A stretch of 64,000 bases of DNA from Aristolochia californica (taxonomy: Eukaryota > Streptophyta > Magnoliopsida > Piperales > Aristolochiaceae). Positions 40,678 through 53,228 of this stretch are shown here, piece after piece (the stretch's first letter is position 1; each line of letters opens with the position of its first letter). The stretch spans positions 21,792,908-21,856,907 of the forward strand of contig JARWKL010000002.1 of the NCBI GenBank assembly GCA_029961685.1. The letters run 5' to 3'. The position numbers were made by a program, and so were the translations under genes. Under the pieces are notes generated by a model. That model did not search any database. It saw only the letters and a program-made list of their open reading frames with translations, and was not told the DNA's origin.

Positions 40678-43574
40678 ATGTTGGGATCAGTTAGAAGTCT
40701 CTTTCTTATAAAATTCCACCAAGCTATTATTAGGGGGTTGTACATGTGGAATTTCCCAAACATGGATTTTGGGGGGTTCATTTTTTGGTGCGTGAAATAA
40801 TTTTCTATTTATTATATAGTTTTCAAATTCTTTTTGCACACATGAACTCTAAAATTTTCGTTTTCTTGCGATCTTATATCGTTTTTGTTTACGAGGAAAA
40901 GTGGGAGAGTGGAAACTCAAGTTCGGATGTGAAGAAAAAAAAAATTTTGAACACCCAAAATGGGAATGCACAAATGCTGAGAGAGATAATTCCAAAAAGT
41001 ATCTGTGATTTTTAAGGATAGGCAAAAAGTGGGTTGTTTTGCTTTGGTAAATATCCAACCACTTGAGAATTTAACTTTTTGTACTCCCCCTAATTTTTGG
41101 GCCACTAGGCTAATTGCATCCTCAACATGCTTGTGGCATGCACACCCCCACCACACTTAAAGCATGTTGGGATCAGTTAGAAGTCTCTTTCCTATAAAAT
41201 TCCACCAAGCTATTATTAGGGGGTTGTACGTGTGGAATTTCCCAAACATGGATTTTGGGGTTCATTTTTTGGTGCGTGAAATAATTTTCTATTTATTATA
41301 TAGTTTTCAAAATCGTTTTGCACACATGAACTCTAAAATTTTCGTTTTGTTGTGATCTTATATCTTTTTTGTTTACGAGGAAAAATGGGAGAGCGGAAAC
41401 TCAAGTTTGGATCTGAAGAAAGAAAAAATTTTGAACATCCAAAATGGGAATGCACAAATGCTGAGAGAGATGATTCCAAAAAGTATCTGTGATTTTTAAG
41501 GACGGGCAAAAAGTGGGTTGTTTGGCTCTGGTAAATAAATATCCAACCACTTGAGAATTTAACTTTTTCTACTCCCCCAAATTTTTGGGCCACTAGGCCA
41601 CTTGCATCCTCAACATGCTGCACACCCCCACCACACTTAAAGCATGTTGGGATCAGTTAGAAGTCTCTTTCCTATAAAATTCCACCAAGCTATTATTAGG
41701 GGGTTGTACTTGTGGAATTTCCCAAACATGGATTTTGGGGTTCATTTTTTGGTGCGTGAAATAATTTTCTATTTATTATATAGTTTTCAAATTCCTTTTG
41801 CACACATGAACTCTAAAATTATCGTTTTGTTGCGATCTTATATCTTTTTTGTTTACGAGGAAAAGTGGGAGAGTGGAAACTCAAGTTTGGATGTGAAGAA
41901 AAAAAAAAAATTGAACATCCAAAATGGGAATACACAAATGCTGAGAGAGATAATTCCAAAGAGTATCTGTGATTTTTAAGGATAGGCAAAAAGTGGGTTG
42001 TTTTGCTTTGGTAAATATCCAACCACTTGAGAATTTAACTTTTTCTACTCCCCCTAATTTTTGGGCCACTAGGCCAATTGCATGCTCAACATGCTTGTGG
42101 CATGCACACCCCCACCACACTTAAAGCATGTTGGGATCAGTTAGAAGTCTCTTTCCTATAAAATTCCACCAAGCTATTATTAGGGGGTTGTACATGTGGA
42201 ATTTCCGAAACACGGATTTTGGGGTTCATTTTTTGGTGCGTGAAATAATTTTCTATTTATTATAAGGTTTTCAAATTCTTTTTGCACACATGAACTCTAA
42301 AATTTTCGTTTTCTTGCGATCTTATATCTTTTTTGTTTACGAGGAAAAAATGGAGAGTGGAAACTCAAGTTTGGATCTGAAGAAAAAAAAAATTTGAACA
42401 TCCAAAATGACTTCGCACAAATGCTGAGAGAGATAATTCCAAAAAGTATCTTTGATTTTTAAGGATAGGCGAAAAGTGGGTTGTTTGGCTCTGGTAAATA
42501 TCCAACCACTTGAGAATTTAACTTTTTCTACTCCCCCTAATTTTTGGGCCACTAGGCCACTTGCATCCTCAACATGCTTGTGGCATGCACACCCCCACCA
42601 CACTTAAAGCATGTTGGGATCAGTTAGAAGTCTCTTTCCTATAAAATTCCACCAAGCTATTATTAGGAGGTTGTACATGTGGAATTTCCCAAACATGAAT
42701 TTTGGGGTTCATTTTTTGGTGCGTGAAATAATTTTCTATTTATTATAAGGTTTTCAAATTCTTTTTGCACACATGAACTCTAAAATTTTCGTTTTCTTGC
42801 GATCTTATATCTTTTTTGTTTACGAGGAAAAAAGGGAGAGTGGAAACTCAAGTTTGGATCTGAAGAAAAAAAAAATTTGAACATCCAAAATGGATTCGCA
42901 CAAATGCTGAGAGAGATAATTCCAATGTATCTGTGATTTTTAAGGATAGGCGAAAAGTGGGTTGTTTTGCTCTGGTAAATATCCAACCACTTGAGAAATT
43001 AACTTTTTCTACTCCCCCTAACTTTTGGGCCACTAGGCCACTTGCATCCTCAACATGCTTGTTGCATTCACACCCCCACCACACTTAAAGCATGTTGGGA
43101 TCAGTTAGAAGTCTCTTTCCTATAAAATTCCACCAAGCTATTATTAGGGGGTTGTATATGTGGAATTTCCAAAACATGGATTTCGGGGGTCATTTTTTGG
43201 TGCGTGAAATAATTTTCTATTTATTATATAGTTTTCAAATTCTTTTTGCACACATGAACTCTAAAATTTTCGTTTTGTTGCGATCTTATATCTTTTTTGT
43301 TTACGAGGAAAAATGGGAGAGTGGAAACTCAAGTTTGGATCTGAAGAAAAAAAAAATTTGAACATCCAAAATGGGAATGCACAAATCCTGAGAGAGATAA
43401 TTCCAAAAAGTATCTGTGATTTTTAAGGATAGGCAAAAAGTGGGTTGTTTGGCTCTGGTAAATAGCTTACCACTAGAGAATTTAACTTTTTCTACTCCCC
43501 CTAATTTTTGGGCCACTAGGCCACTTGCATCCTCAACATGCTTGTGGGATGCACACCCCCACCACACTTAAAGC
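40678..43574 (+). repeat. 6-mer HOR copy 15 (2897 bp)
   Basis: Carries the same D variant as copy 14 (T at 42351). It is the last of the fifteen consecutive units of exactly 2897 bp. Confidence 0.97.
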
Positions 43575-45988
43575 ATGTTGGGATCAGTTAGAAGTCTCTT
43601 TCTTATAAAATTCCACCAAGCTATTATTAGGGGGTTGTACATGTGGAATTTCCCAAACATGGATTTTGGGGGGTTCATTTTTTGGTGCGTGAAATAATTT
43701 TCTATTTATTATATAGTTTTCAAATTCTTTTTGCACACATGAACTCTAAAATTTTCGTTTTCTTGCGATCTTATATCGTTTTTGTTTACGAGGAAAAGTG
43801 GGAGAGTGGAAACTCAAGTTCGGATGTGAAGAAAAAAAAAATTTTGAACACCCAAAATGGGAATGCACAAATGCTGAGAGAGATAATTCCAAAAAGTATC
43901 TGTGATTTTTAAGGATAGGCAAAAAGTGGGTTGTTTTGCTTTGGTAAATATCCAACCACTTGAGAATTTAACTTTTTGTACTCCCCCTAATTTTTGGGCC
44001 ACTAGGCTAATTGCATCCTCAACATGCTTGTGGCATGCACACCCCCACCACACTTAAAGCATGTTGGGATCAGTTAGAAGTCTCTTTCCTATAAAATTCC
44101 ACCAAGCTATTATTAGGGGGTTGTACGTGTGGAATTTCCCAAACATGGATTTTGGGGTTCATTTTTTGGTGCGTGAAATAATTTTCTATTTATTATATAG
44201 TTTTCAAAATCGTTTTGCACACATGAACTCTAAAATTTTCGTTTTGTTGTGATCTTATATCTTTTTTGTTTACGAGGAAAAATGGGAGAGCGGAAACTCA
44301 AGTTTGGATCTGAAGAAAGAAAAAATTTTGAACATCCAAAATGGGAATGCACAAATGCTGAGAGAGATGATTCCAAAAAGTATCTGTGATTTTTAAGGAC
44401 GGGCAAAAAGTGGGTTGTTTGGCTCTGGTAAATAAATATCCAACCACTTGAGAATTTAACTTTTTCTACTCCCCCAAATTTTTGGGCCACTAGGCCACTT
44501 GCATCCTCAACATGCTGCACACCCCCACCACACTTAAAGCATGTTGGGATCAGTTAGAAGTCTCTTTCCTATAAAATTCCACCAAGCTATTATTAGGGGG
44601 TTGTACTTGTGGAATTTCCCAAACATGGATTTTGGGGTTCATTTTTTGGTGCGTGAAATAATTTTCTATTTATTATATAGTTTTCAAATTCCTTTTGCAC
44701 ACATGAACTCTAAAATTATCGTTTTGTTGCGATCTTATATCTTTTTTGTTTACGAGGAAAAGTGGGAGAGTGGAAACTCAAGTTTGGATGTGAAGAAAAA
44801 AAAAAAATTGAACATCCAAAATGGGAATACACAAATGCTGAGAGAGATAATTCCAAAGAGTATCTGTGATTTTTAAGGATAGGCAAAAAGTGGGTTGTTT
44901 TGCTTTGGTAAATATCCAACCACTTGAGAATTTAACTTTTTCTACTCCCCCTAATTTTTGGGCCACTAGGCCAATTGCATGCTCAACATGCTTGTGGCAT
45001 GCACACCCCCACCACACTTAAAGCATGTTGGGATCAGTTAGAAGTCTCTTTCCTATAAAATTCCACCAAGCTATTATTAGGGGGTTGTACATGTGGAATT
45101 TCCGAAACACGGATTTTGGGGTTCATTTTTTGGTGCGTGAAATAATTTTCTATTTATTATAAGGTTTTCAAATTCTTTTTGCACACATGAACTCTAAAAT
45201 TTTCGTTTTCTTGCGATCTTATATCTTTTTTGTTTACGAGGAAAAAATGGAGAGTGGAAACTCAAGTTTGGATCTGAAGAAAAAAAAAATTTGAACATCC
45301 AAAATGACTTCGCACAAATGCTGAGAGAGATAATTCCAAAAAGTATCTTTGATTTTTAAGGATAGGCGAAAAGTGGGTTGTTTGGCTCTGGTAAATATCC
45401 AACCACTTGAGAATTTAACTTTTTCTACTCCCCCTAATTTTTGGGCCACTAGGCCACTTGCATCCTCAACATGCTTGTGGCATGCACACCCCCACCACAC
45501 TTAAAGCATGTTGGGATCAGTTAGAAGTCTCTTTCCTATAAAATTCCACCAAGCTATTATTAGGAGGTTGTACATGTGGAATTTCCCAAACATGAATTTT
45601 GGGGTTCATTTTTTGGTGCGTGAAATAATTTTCTATTTATTATAAGGTTTTCAAATTCTTTTTGCACACATGAACTCTAAAATTTTCGTTTTCTTGCGAT
45701 CTTATATCTTTTTTGTTTACGAGGAAAAAAGGGAGAGTGGAAACTCAAGTTTGGATCTGAAGAAAAAAAAAATTTGAACATCCAAAATGGATTCGCACAA
45801 ATGCTGAGAGAGATAATTCCAATGTATCTGTGATTTTTAAGGATAGGCGAAAAGTGGGTTGTTTTGCTCTGGTAAATATCCAACCACTTGAGAAATTAAC
45901 TTTTTCTACTCCCCCTAACTTTTGGGCCACTAGGCCACTTGCATCCTCAACATGCTTGTTGCATTCACACCCCCACCACACTTAAAGC

Positions 45989-46472
45989 ATGTTGGGATCA
46001 GTTAGAAGTCTCTTTCCTATAAAATTCCACCAAGCTATTATTAGGGGGTTGTATATGTGGAATTTCCAAAACATGGATTTCGGGGGTCATTTTTTGGTGC
46101 GTGAAATAATTTTCTATTTATTATATAGTTTTCAAATTCTTTTTGCACACATGAACTCTAAAATTTTCGTTTTGTTGCGATCTTATATCTTTTTTGTTTA
46201 CGAGGAAAAATGGGAGAGTGGAAACTCAAGTTCGGATGTGAAGAAAAAAAAAATTTTGAACACCCAAAATGGGAATGCACAAATGCTGAGAGAGATAATT
46301 CCAAAAAGTATCTGTGATTTTTAAGGATAGGCAAAAAGTGGGTTGTTTTGCTTTGGTAAATATCCAACCACTTGAGAATTTAACTTTTTGTACTCCCCCT
46401 AATTTTTGGGCCACTAGGCTAATTGCATCCTCAACATGCTTGTGGCATGCACACCCCCACCACACTTAAAGC
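45989..46472 (+). repeat. Hybrid monomer F/A (484 bp)
   Basis: The 5' half is F type (tgtatatgtgg, atttcgggggtc, gttgcg, aaaaatggg up to 46211). From 46233 it is A type (aagttcggatgtg, gaacacccaaaa, ttttgtactcc, ggctaattgc). The switch lies in 46211-46232. It removes one monomer-equivalent, the F tail plus the A head, so B follows directly. Confidence 0.93.
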
Positions 46473-46952
46473 ATGTTGGGATCAGTTAGAAGTCTCTTTC
46501 CTATAAAATTCCACCAAGCTATTATTAGGGGGTTGTACGTGTGGAATTTCCCAAACATGGATTTTGGGGTTCATTTTTTGGTGCGTGAAATAATTTTCTA
46601 TTTATTATGTAGTTTTCAAAATCGTTTTGCACACATGAACTCTAAAATTTTCGTTTTGTTGTGATCTTATATCTTTTTTGTTTACGAGGAAAAATGGGAG
46701 AGCGGAAACTCAAGTTTGGATCTGAAGAAAGAAAAAATTTTGAACATCCAAAATGGGAATGCACAAATGCTGAGAGAGATGATTCCAAAAAGTATCTGTG
46801 ATTTTTAAGGACGGGCAAAAAGTGGGTTGTTTGGCTCTGGTAAATAAATATCCAACCACTTGAGAATTTAACTTTTTCTACTCCCCCAAATTTTTGGGCC
46901 ACTAGGCCACTTGCATCCTCAACATGCTGCACACCCCCACCACACTTAAAGC

Positions 46953-47436
46953 ATGTTGGGATCAGTTAGAAGTCTCTTTCCTATAAAATTCCACCAAGCT
47001 ATTATTAGGGGGTTGTACTTGTGGAATTTCCCAAACATGGATTTTGGGGTTCATTTTTTGGTGCGTGAAATAATTTTCTATTTATTATATAGTTTTCAAA
47101 TTCTTTTTGCACACATGAACTCTAAAATTTTCGTTTTCTTGCGATCTTATATCGTTTTTGTTTACGAGGAAAAGTGGGAGAGTGGAAACTCAAGTTCGGA
47201 TGTGAAGAAAAAAAAAATTTTGAACACCCAAAATGGGAATGCACAAATGCTGAGAGAGATAATTCCAAAAAGTATCTGTGATTTTTAAAGACGGGCAAAA
47301 AGTGGGTTGTTTGGCTCTGCTAAATATCCAACCACTTGAGAATTTAACTTTTTCTACTCCCCCTAATTTTTGGGCCACTAGGCCACTTGCATCCTCAACA
47401 TGCTTGTGGCATGCACACCCCCACCACACTTAAAGC
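46953..47436 (+). repeat. Hybrid monomer C/A with a 7-mer-type A tail (484 bp)
   Basis: It starts as C (tacttgtgg, four-G ttttggggttc) and switches between 47047 and 47104 to A (caaattcttttt, tatcgttttt, aagttcggatgtg). Its tail has aaagacggg, ctgctaaatatcc, ttttctactcc and ggccacttgc. These match the A monomers at 59022 and 62403 rather than any A of the regular 6-mer HORs. Confidence 0.92.
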
Positions 47437-47919
47437 ATGTTGGGATCAGTTAGAAGTCTCTTTCCTATAAAATTCCACCAAGCTATTATTAGGGGGTTGT
47501 ACGTGTGGAATTTCCCAAACATGGATTTTAGGGTTCATTTTTTGGTGCGTGAAATAATTTTCTATTCATTATATAGTTTTCAAAATCCTTTTGCACACAT
47601 GAACTCTAAAATTTTCGTTTTGTTGTGATCTTATATCTTTTTTGTTTACGAGGAAAAATGGGAGAGTGGAAACTCAAGTTTGGATCTGAAGAAAAAAAAA
47701 AATTGAACATAAAAAATGGGAATGCGCAAATGCTGAGAGAGATAATTCCAAAAAGTATCTGTGATTTTTAAAGATGGGCAAAAAGTGGGTTGTTTGGCTC
47801 TGCTAAATATCCAACCACTTGAGAATTTAACTTTTTGTACTCCCCCTAATTTTTGGGCCACTAGGCTAATTGCATCCTCAACATGCTTGTGGCATGCACA
47901 CCCCCACCACACTTAAAGC
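47437..47919 (+). repeat. Hybrid monomer B-like/A (483 bp)
   Basis: The head has tacgtgtgg plus tattcattatatag and caaaatccttttgc. The last two are otherwise seen only in the monomer at 62889. The tail has aaagatggg and ctgctaaatatcc (7-mer A style), then changes between 47804 and 47836 to the 6-mer A end (ttttgtactcc, ggctaattgc). Private changes include gaacataaaaaatggg and atgcgcaaatg. Confidence 0.92.
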
Positions 47920-50330
47920 ATGTTGGGATCAGTTAGAAGTCTCTTTCCTATAAAATTCCACCAAGCTATTATTAGGGGGTTGTACGTGTGGAATTTCCCA
48001 AACATGGATTTTGGGGTTCATTTTTTGGTGCGTGAAATAATTTTCTATTTATTATATAGTTTTCAAAATCGTTTTGCACACATGAACTCTAAAATTTTCG
48101 TTTTGTTGTGATCTTATATCTTTTTTGTTTACGAGGAAAAATGGGAGAGCGGAAACTCAAGTTTGGATCTGAAGAAAGAAAAAATTTTGAACATCCAAAA
48201 TGGGAATGCACAAATGCTGAGAGAGATGATTCCAAAAAGTATCTGTGATTTTTAAGGACGGGCAAAAAGTGGGTTGTTTGGCTCTGGTAAATAAATATCC
48301 AACCACTTGAGAATTTAACTTTTTCTACTCCCCCAAATTTTTGGGCCACTAGGCCACTTGCATCCTCAACATGCTGCACACCCCCACCACACTTAAAGCA
48401 TGTTGGGATCAGTTAGAAGTCTCTTTCCTATAAAATTCCACCAAGCTATTATTAGGGGGTTGTACTTGTGGAATTTCCCAAACATGGATTTTGGGGTTCA
48501 TTTTTTGGTGCGTGAAATAATTTTCTATTTATTATATAGTTTTCAAATTCCTTTTGCACACATGAACTCTAAAATTATCGTTTTGTTGCGATCTTATATC
48601 TTTTTTGTTTACGAGGAAAAGTGGGAGAGTGGAAACTCAAGTTTGGATGTGAAGAAAAAAAAAAAATTGAACATCCAAAATGGGAATACACAAATGCTGA
48701 GAGAGATAATTCCAAAGAGTATCTGTGATTTTTAAGGATAGGCAAAAAGTGGGTTGTTTTGCTTTGGTAAATATCCAACCACTTGAGAATTTAACTTTTT
48801 CTACTCCCCCTAATTTTTGGGCCACTAGGCCAATTGCATGCTCAACATGCTTGTGGCATGCACACCCCCACCACACTTAAAGCATGTTGGGATCAGTTAG
48901 AAGTCTCTTTCCTATAAAATTCCACCAAGCTATTATTAGGGGGTTGTACATGTGGAATTTCCGAAACACGGATTTTGGGGTTCATTTTTTGGTGCGTGAA
49001 ATAATTTTCTATTTATTATAAGGTTTTCAAATTCTTTTTGCACACATGAACTCTAAAATTTTCGTTTTCTTGCGATCTTATATCTTTTTTGTTTACGAGG
49101 AAAAAAGGGAGAGTGGAAACTCAAGTTTGGATCTGAAGAAAAAAAAAATTTGAACATCCAAAATGACTTCGCACAAATGCTGAGAGAGATAATTCCAAAA
49201 AGTATCTTTGATTTTTAAGGATAGGCGAAAAGTGGGTTGTTTGGCTCTGGTAAATATCCAACCACTTGAGAATTTAACTTTTTCTACTCCCCCTAATTTT
49301 TGGGCCACTAGGCCACTTGCATCCTCAACATGCTTGTGGCATGCACACCCCCACCACACTTAAAGCATGTTGGGATCAGTTAGAAGTCTCTTTCCTATAA
49401 AATTCCACCAAGCTATTATTAGGAGGTTGTACATGTGGAATTTCCCAAACATGAATTTTGGGGTTCATTTTTTGGTGCGTGAAATAATTTTCTATTTATT
49501 ATAAGGTTTTCAAATTCTTTTTGCACACATGAACTCTAAAATTTTCGTTTTCTTGCGATCTTATATCTTTTTTGTTTACGAGGAAAAAAGGGAGAGTGGA
49601 AACTCAAGTTTGGATCTGAAGAAAAAAAAAATTTGAACATCCAAAATGGATTCGCACAAATGCTGAGAGAGATAATTCCAATGTATCTGTGATTTTTAAG
49701 GATAGGCGAAAAGTGGGTTGTTTTGCTCTGGTAAATATCCAACCACTTGAGAAATTAACTTTTTCTACTCCCCCTAACTTTTGGGCCACTAGGCCACTTG
49801 CATCCTCAACATGCTTGTTGCATTCACACCCCCACCACACTTAAAGTATGTTGGGATCAGTTAGAAGTCTCTTTCCTATAAAATTCCACCAAGCTATTAT
49901 TAGGGGGTTGTATATGTGGAATTTCCAAAACATGGATTTCGGGGGTCATTTTTTGGTGCGTGAAATAATTTTCTATTTATTATATAGTTTTCAAATTCTT
50001 TTTGCACACATGAACTCTAAAATTTTCGTTTTGTTGCGATCTTATATCTTTTTTGTTTACGAGGAAAAATGGGAGAGTGGAAACTCAAGTTTGGATCTGA
50101 AGAAAAAAAAAATTTGAACATCCAAAATGGGAATGCACAAATCCTGAGAGAGATAATTCCAAAAAGTATCTGTGATTTTTAAGGATAGGCAAAAAGTGGG
50201 TTGTTTGGCTCTGGTAAATAGCTTACCACTAGAGAATTTAACTTTTTCTACTCCCCCTAATTTTTGGGCCACTAGGCCACTTGCATCCTCAACATGCTTG
50301 TGGGATGCACACCCCCACCACACTTAAAGC

Positions 50331-53228
50331 ATGTTGGGATCAGTTAGAAGTCTCTTTCTTATAAAATTCCACCAAGCTATTATTAGGGGGTTGTACATGT
50401 GGAATTTCCCAAACATGGATTTTGGGGGGTTCATTTTTTGGTGCGTGAAATAATTTTCTATTTATTATATAGTTTTCAAATTCTTTTTGCACACATGAAC
50501 TCTAAAATTTTCGTTTTCTTGCGATCTTATACCGTTTTTGTTTACGAGGAAAAGTGGGAGAGTGGAAACTCAAGTTCGGATGTGAAGAAAAAAAAAATTT
50601 TGAACACCCAAAATGGGAATGCACAAATGCTGAGAGAGATAATTCCAAAAAGTATCTGTGATTTTTAAGGATAGGCAAAAAGTGGGTTGTTTTGCTTTGG
50701 TAAATATCCAACCACTTGAGAATTTAACTTTTTGTACTCCCCCTAATTTTTGGGCCACTAGGCTAATTGCATCCTCAACATGCTTGTGGCATGCACACCC
50801 CCACCACACTTAAAGCATGTTGGGATCAGTTAGAAGTCTCTTTCCTATAAAATTCCACCAAGCTATTATTAGGGGGTTGTACGTGTGGAATTTCCCAAAC
50901 ATGGATTTTGGGGTTCATTTTTTGGTGCGTGAAATAATTTTCTATTTATTATATAGTTTTCAAAATCGTTTTGCACACATGAACTCTAAAATTTTCGTTT
51001 TGTTGTGATCTTATATCTTTTTTGTTTACGAGGAAAAATGGGAGAGCGGAAACTCAAGTTTGGATCTGAAGAAAGAAAAAATTTTGAACATCCAAAATGG
51101 GAATGCACAAATGCTGAGAGAGATGATTCCAAAAAGTATCTGTGATTTTTAAGGACGGGCAAAAAGTGGGTTGTTTGGCTCTGGTAAATAAATATCCAAC
51201 CACTTGAGAATTTAACTTTTTCTACTCCCCCAAATTTTTGGGCCACTAGGCCACTTGCATCCTCAACATGCTGCACACCCCCACCACACTTAAAGCATGT
51301 TGGGATCAGTTAGAAGTCTCTTTCCTATAAAATTCCACCAAGCTATTATTAGGGGGTTGTACTTGTGGAATTTCCCAAACATGGATTTTGGGGTTCATTT
51401 TTTGGTGCGTGAAATAATTTTCTATTTATTATATAGTTTTCAAATTCCTTTTGCACACATGAACTCTAAAATTATCGTTTTGTTGCGATCTTATATCTTT
51501 TTTGTTTACGAGGAAAAGTGGGAGAGTGGAAACTCAAGTTTGGATGTGAAGAAAAAAAAAAAATTGAACATCCAAAATGGGAATACACAAATGCTGAGAG
51601 AGATAATTCCAAAGAGTATCTGTGATTTTTAAGGATAGGCAAAAAGTGGGTTGTTTTGCTTTGGTAAATATCCAACCACTTGAGAATTTAACTTTTTCTA
51701 CTCCCCCTAATTTTTGGGCCACTAGGCCAATTGCATGCTCAACATGCTTGTGGCATGCACACCCCCACCACACTTAAAGCATGTTGGGATCAGTTAGAAG
51801 TCTCTTTCCTATAAAATTCCACCAAGCTATTATTAGGGGGTTGTACATGTGGAATTTCCGAAACACGGATTTTGGGGTTCATTTTTTGGTGCGTGAAATA
51901 ATTTTCTATTTATTATAAGGTTTTCAAATTCTTTTTGCACACATGAACTCTAAAATTTTCGTTTTCTTGCGATCTTATATCTTTTTTGTTTACGAGGAAA
52001 AAAGGGAGAGTGGAAACTCAAGTTTGGATCTGAAGAAAAAAAAAAATTTGAACATCCAAAATGACTTCGCACAAATGCTGAGAGAGATAATTCCAAAAAG
52101 TATCTTTGATTTTTAAGGATAGGCGAAAAGTGGGTTGTTTGGCTCTGGTAAATATCCAACCACTTGAGAATTTAACTTTTTCTACTCCCCCTAATTTTTG
52201 GGCCACTAGGCCACTTGCATCCTCAACATGCTTGTGGCATGCACACCCCCACCACACTTAAAGCATGTTCGGATCAGTTAGAAGTCTCTTTCCTATAAAA
52301 TTCCACCAAGCTATTATTAGGAGGTTGTACATGTGGAATTTCCCAAACATGAATTTTGGGGTTCATTTTTTGGTGCGTGAAATAATTTTCTATTTATTAT
52401 AAGGTTTTCAAATTCTTTTTGCACACATGAACTCTAAAATTTTCGTTTTCTTGCGATCTTATATCTTTTTTGTTTACGAGGAAAAAAGGGAGAGTGGAAA
52501 CTCAAGTTTGGATCTGAAGAAAAAAAAAATTTAAACATCCAAAATGGATTCGCACAAATGCTGAGAGAGATAATTCCAATGTATCTGTGATTTTTAAGGA
52601 TAGGCGAAAAGTGGGTTGTTTTGCTCTGGTAAATATCCAACCACTTGAGAAATTAACTTTTTCTACTCCCCCTAACTTTTGGGCCACTAGGCCACTTGCA
52701 TCCTCAACATGCTTGTTGCATTCACACCCCCACCACACTTAAAGCATGTTGGGATCAGTTAGAAGTCTCTTTCCTATAAAATTCCACCAAGCTATTATTA
52801 GGGGGTTGTATATGTGGAATTTCCAAAACATGGATTTCGGGGGTCATTTTTTGGTGCGTGAAATAATTTTCTATTTATTATATAGTTTTCAAATTCTTTT
52901 TGCACACATGAACTCTAAAATTTTCGTTTTGTTGCGATCTTATATCTTTTTTGTTTACGAGGAAAAATGGGAGAGTGGAAACTCAAGTTTGGATCTGAAG
53001 AAAAAAAAAATTTGAACATCCAAAATGGGAATGCACAAATCCTGAGAGAGATAATTCCAAAAAGTATCTGTGATTTTTAAGGATAGGCAAAAAGTGGGTT
53101 GTTTGGCTCTGGTAAATAGCTTACCACTAGAGAATTTAACTTTTTCTACTCCCCCTAATTTTTGGGCCACTAGGCCACTTGCATCCTCAACATGCTTGTG
53201 GGATGCACACCCCCACCACACTTAAAGC
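50331..53228 (+). repeat. 6-mer HOR copy 16 (2898 bp)
   Basis: A-F order restored. It is one base longer than standard because the D monomer has eleven A instead of ten. Private changes are C at 50532 in A, C at 52270 (atgttcggatc) at the start of E, and A at 52533 (tttaaacatcc) in E. Confidence 0.96.

Larger units (their letters stand above)
43575..50330 (+). repeat. Rearranged block of 14 monomers breaking the 6-mer register
   Basis: Monomer order is A (43575), B (44061), C (44541), D (45025), E (45508), F/A hybrid (45989), B (46473), C/A hybrid (46953), B/A hybrid (47437), B (47920), C (48400), D (48884), E (49367), F (49848). The block is 6756 bp, which is two HOR lengths plus 962 bp, so about two monomers are in excess and the HOR phase shifts. 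The D monomer keeps the T variant of copies 14 and 15 (45248). Private changes include G at 46609 and T at 49847. It is best explained by several unequal exchanges. Confidence 0.93.

Noticed and set aside
120..43574. CRISPR-like array of repeats and spacers
   Set aside because: Repeat units are about 483 bp and the intervening DNA is itself repeated. There are no short repeats with unique spacers and no cas genes.
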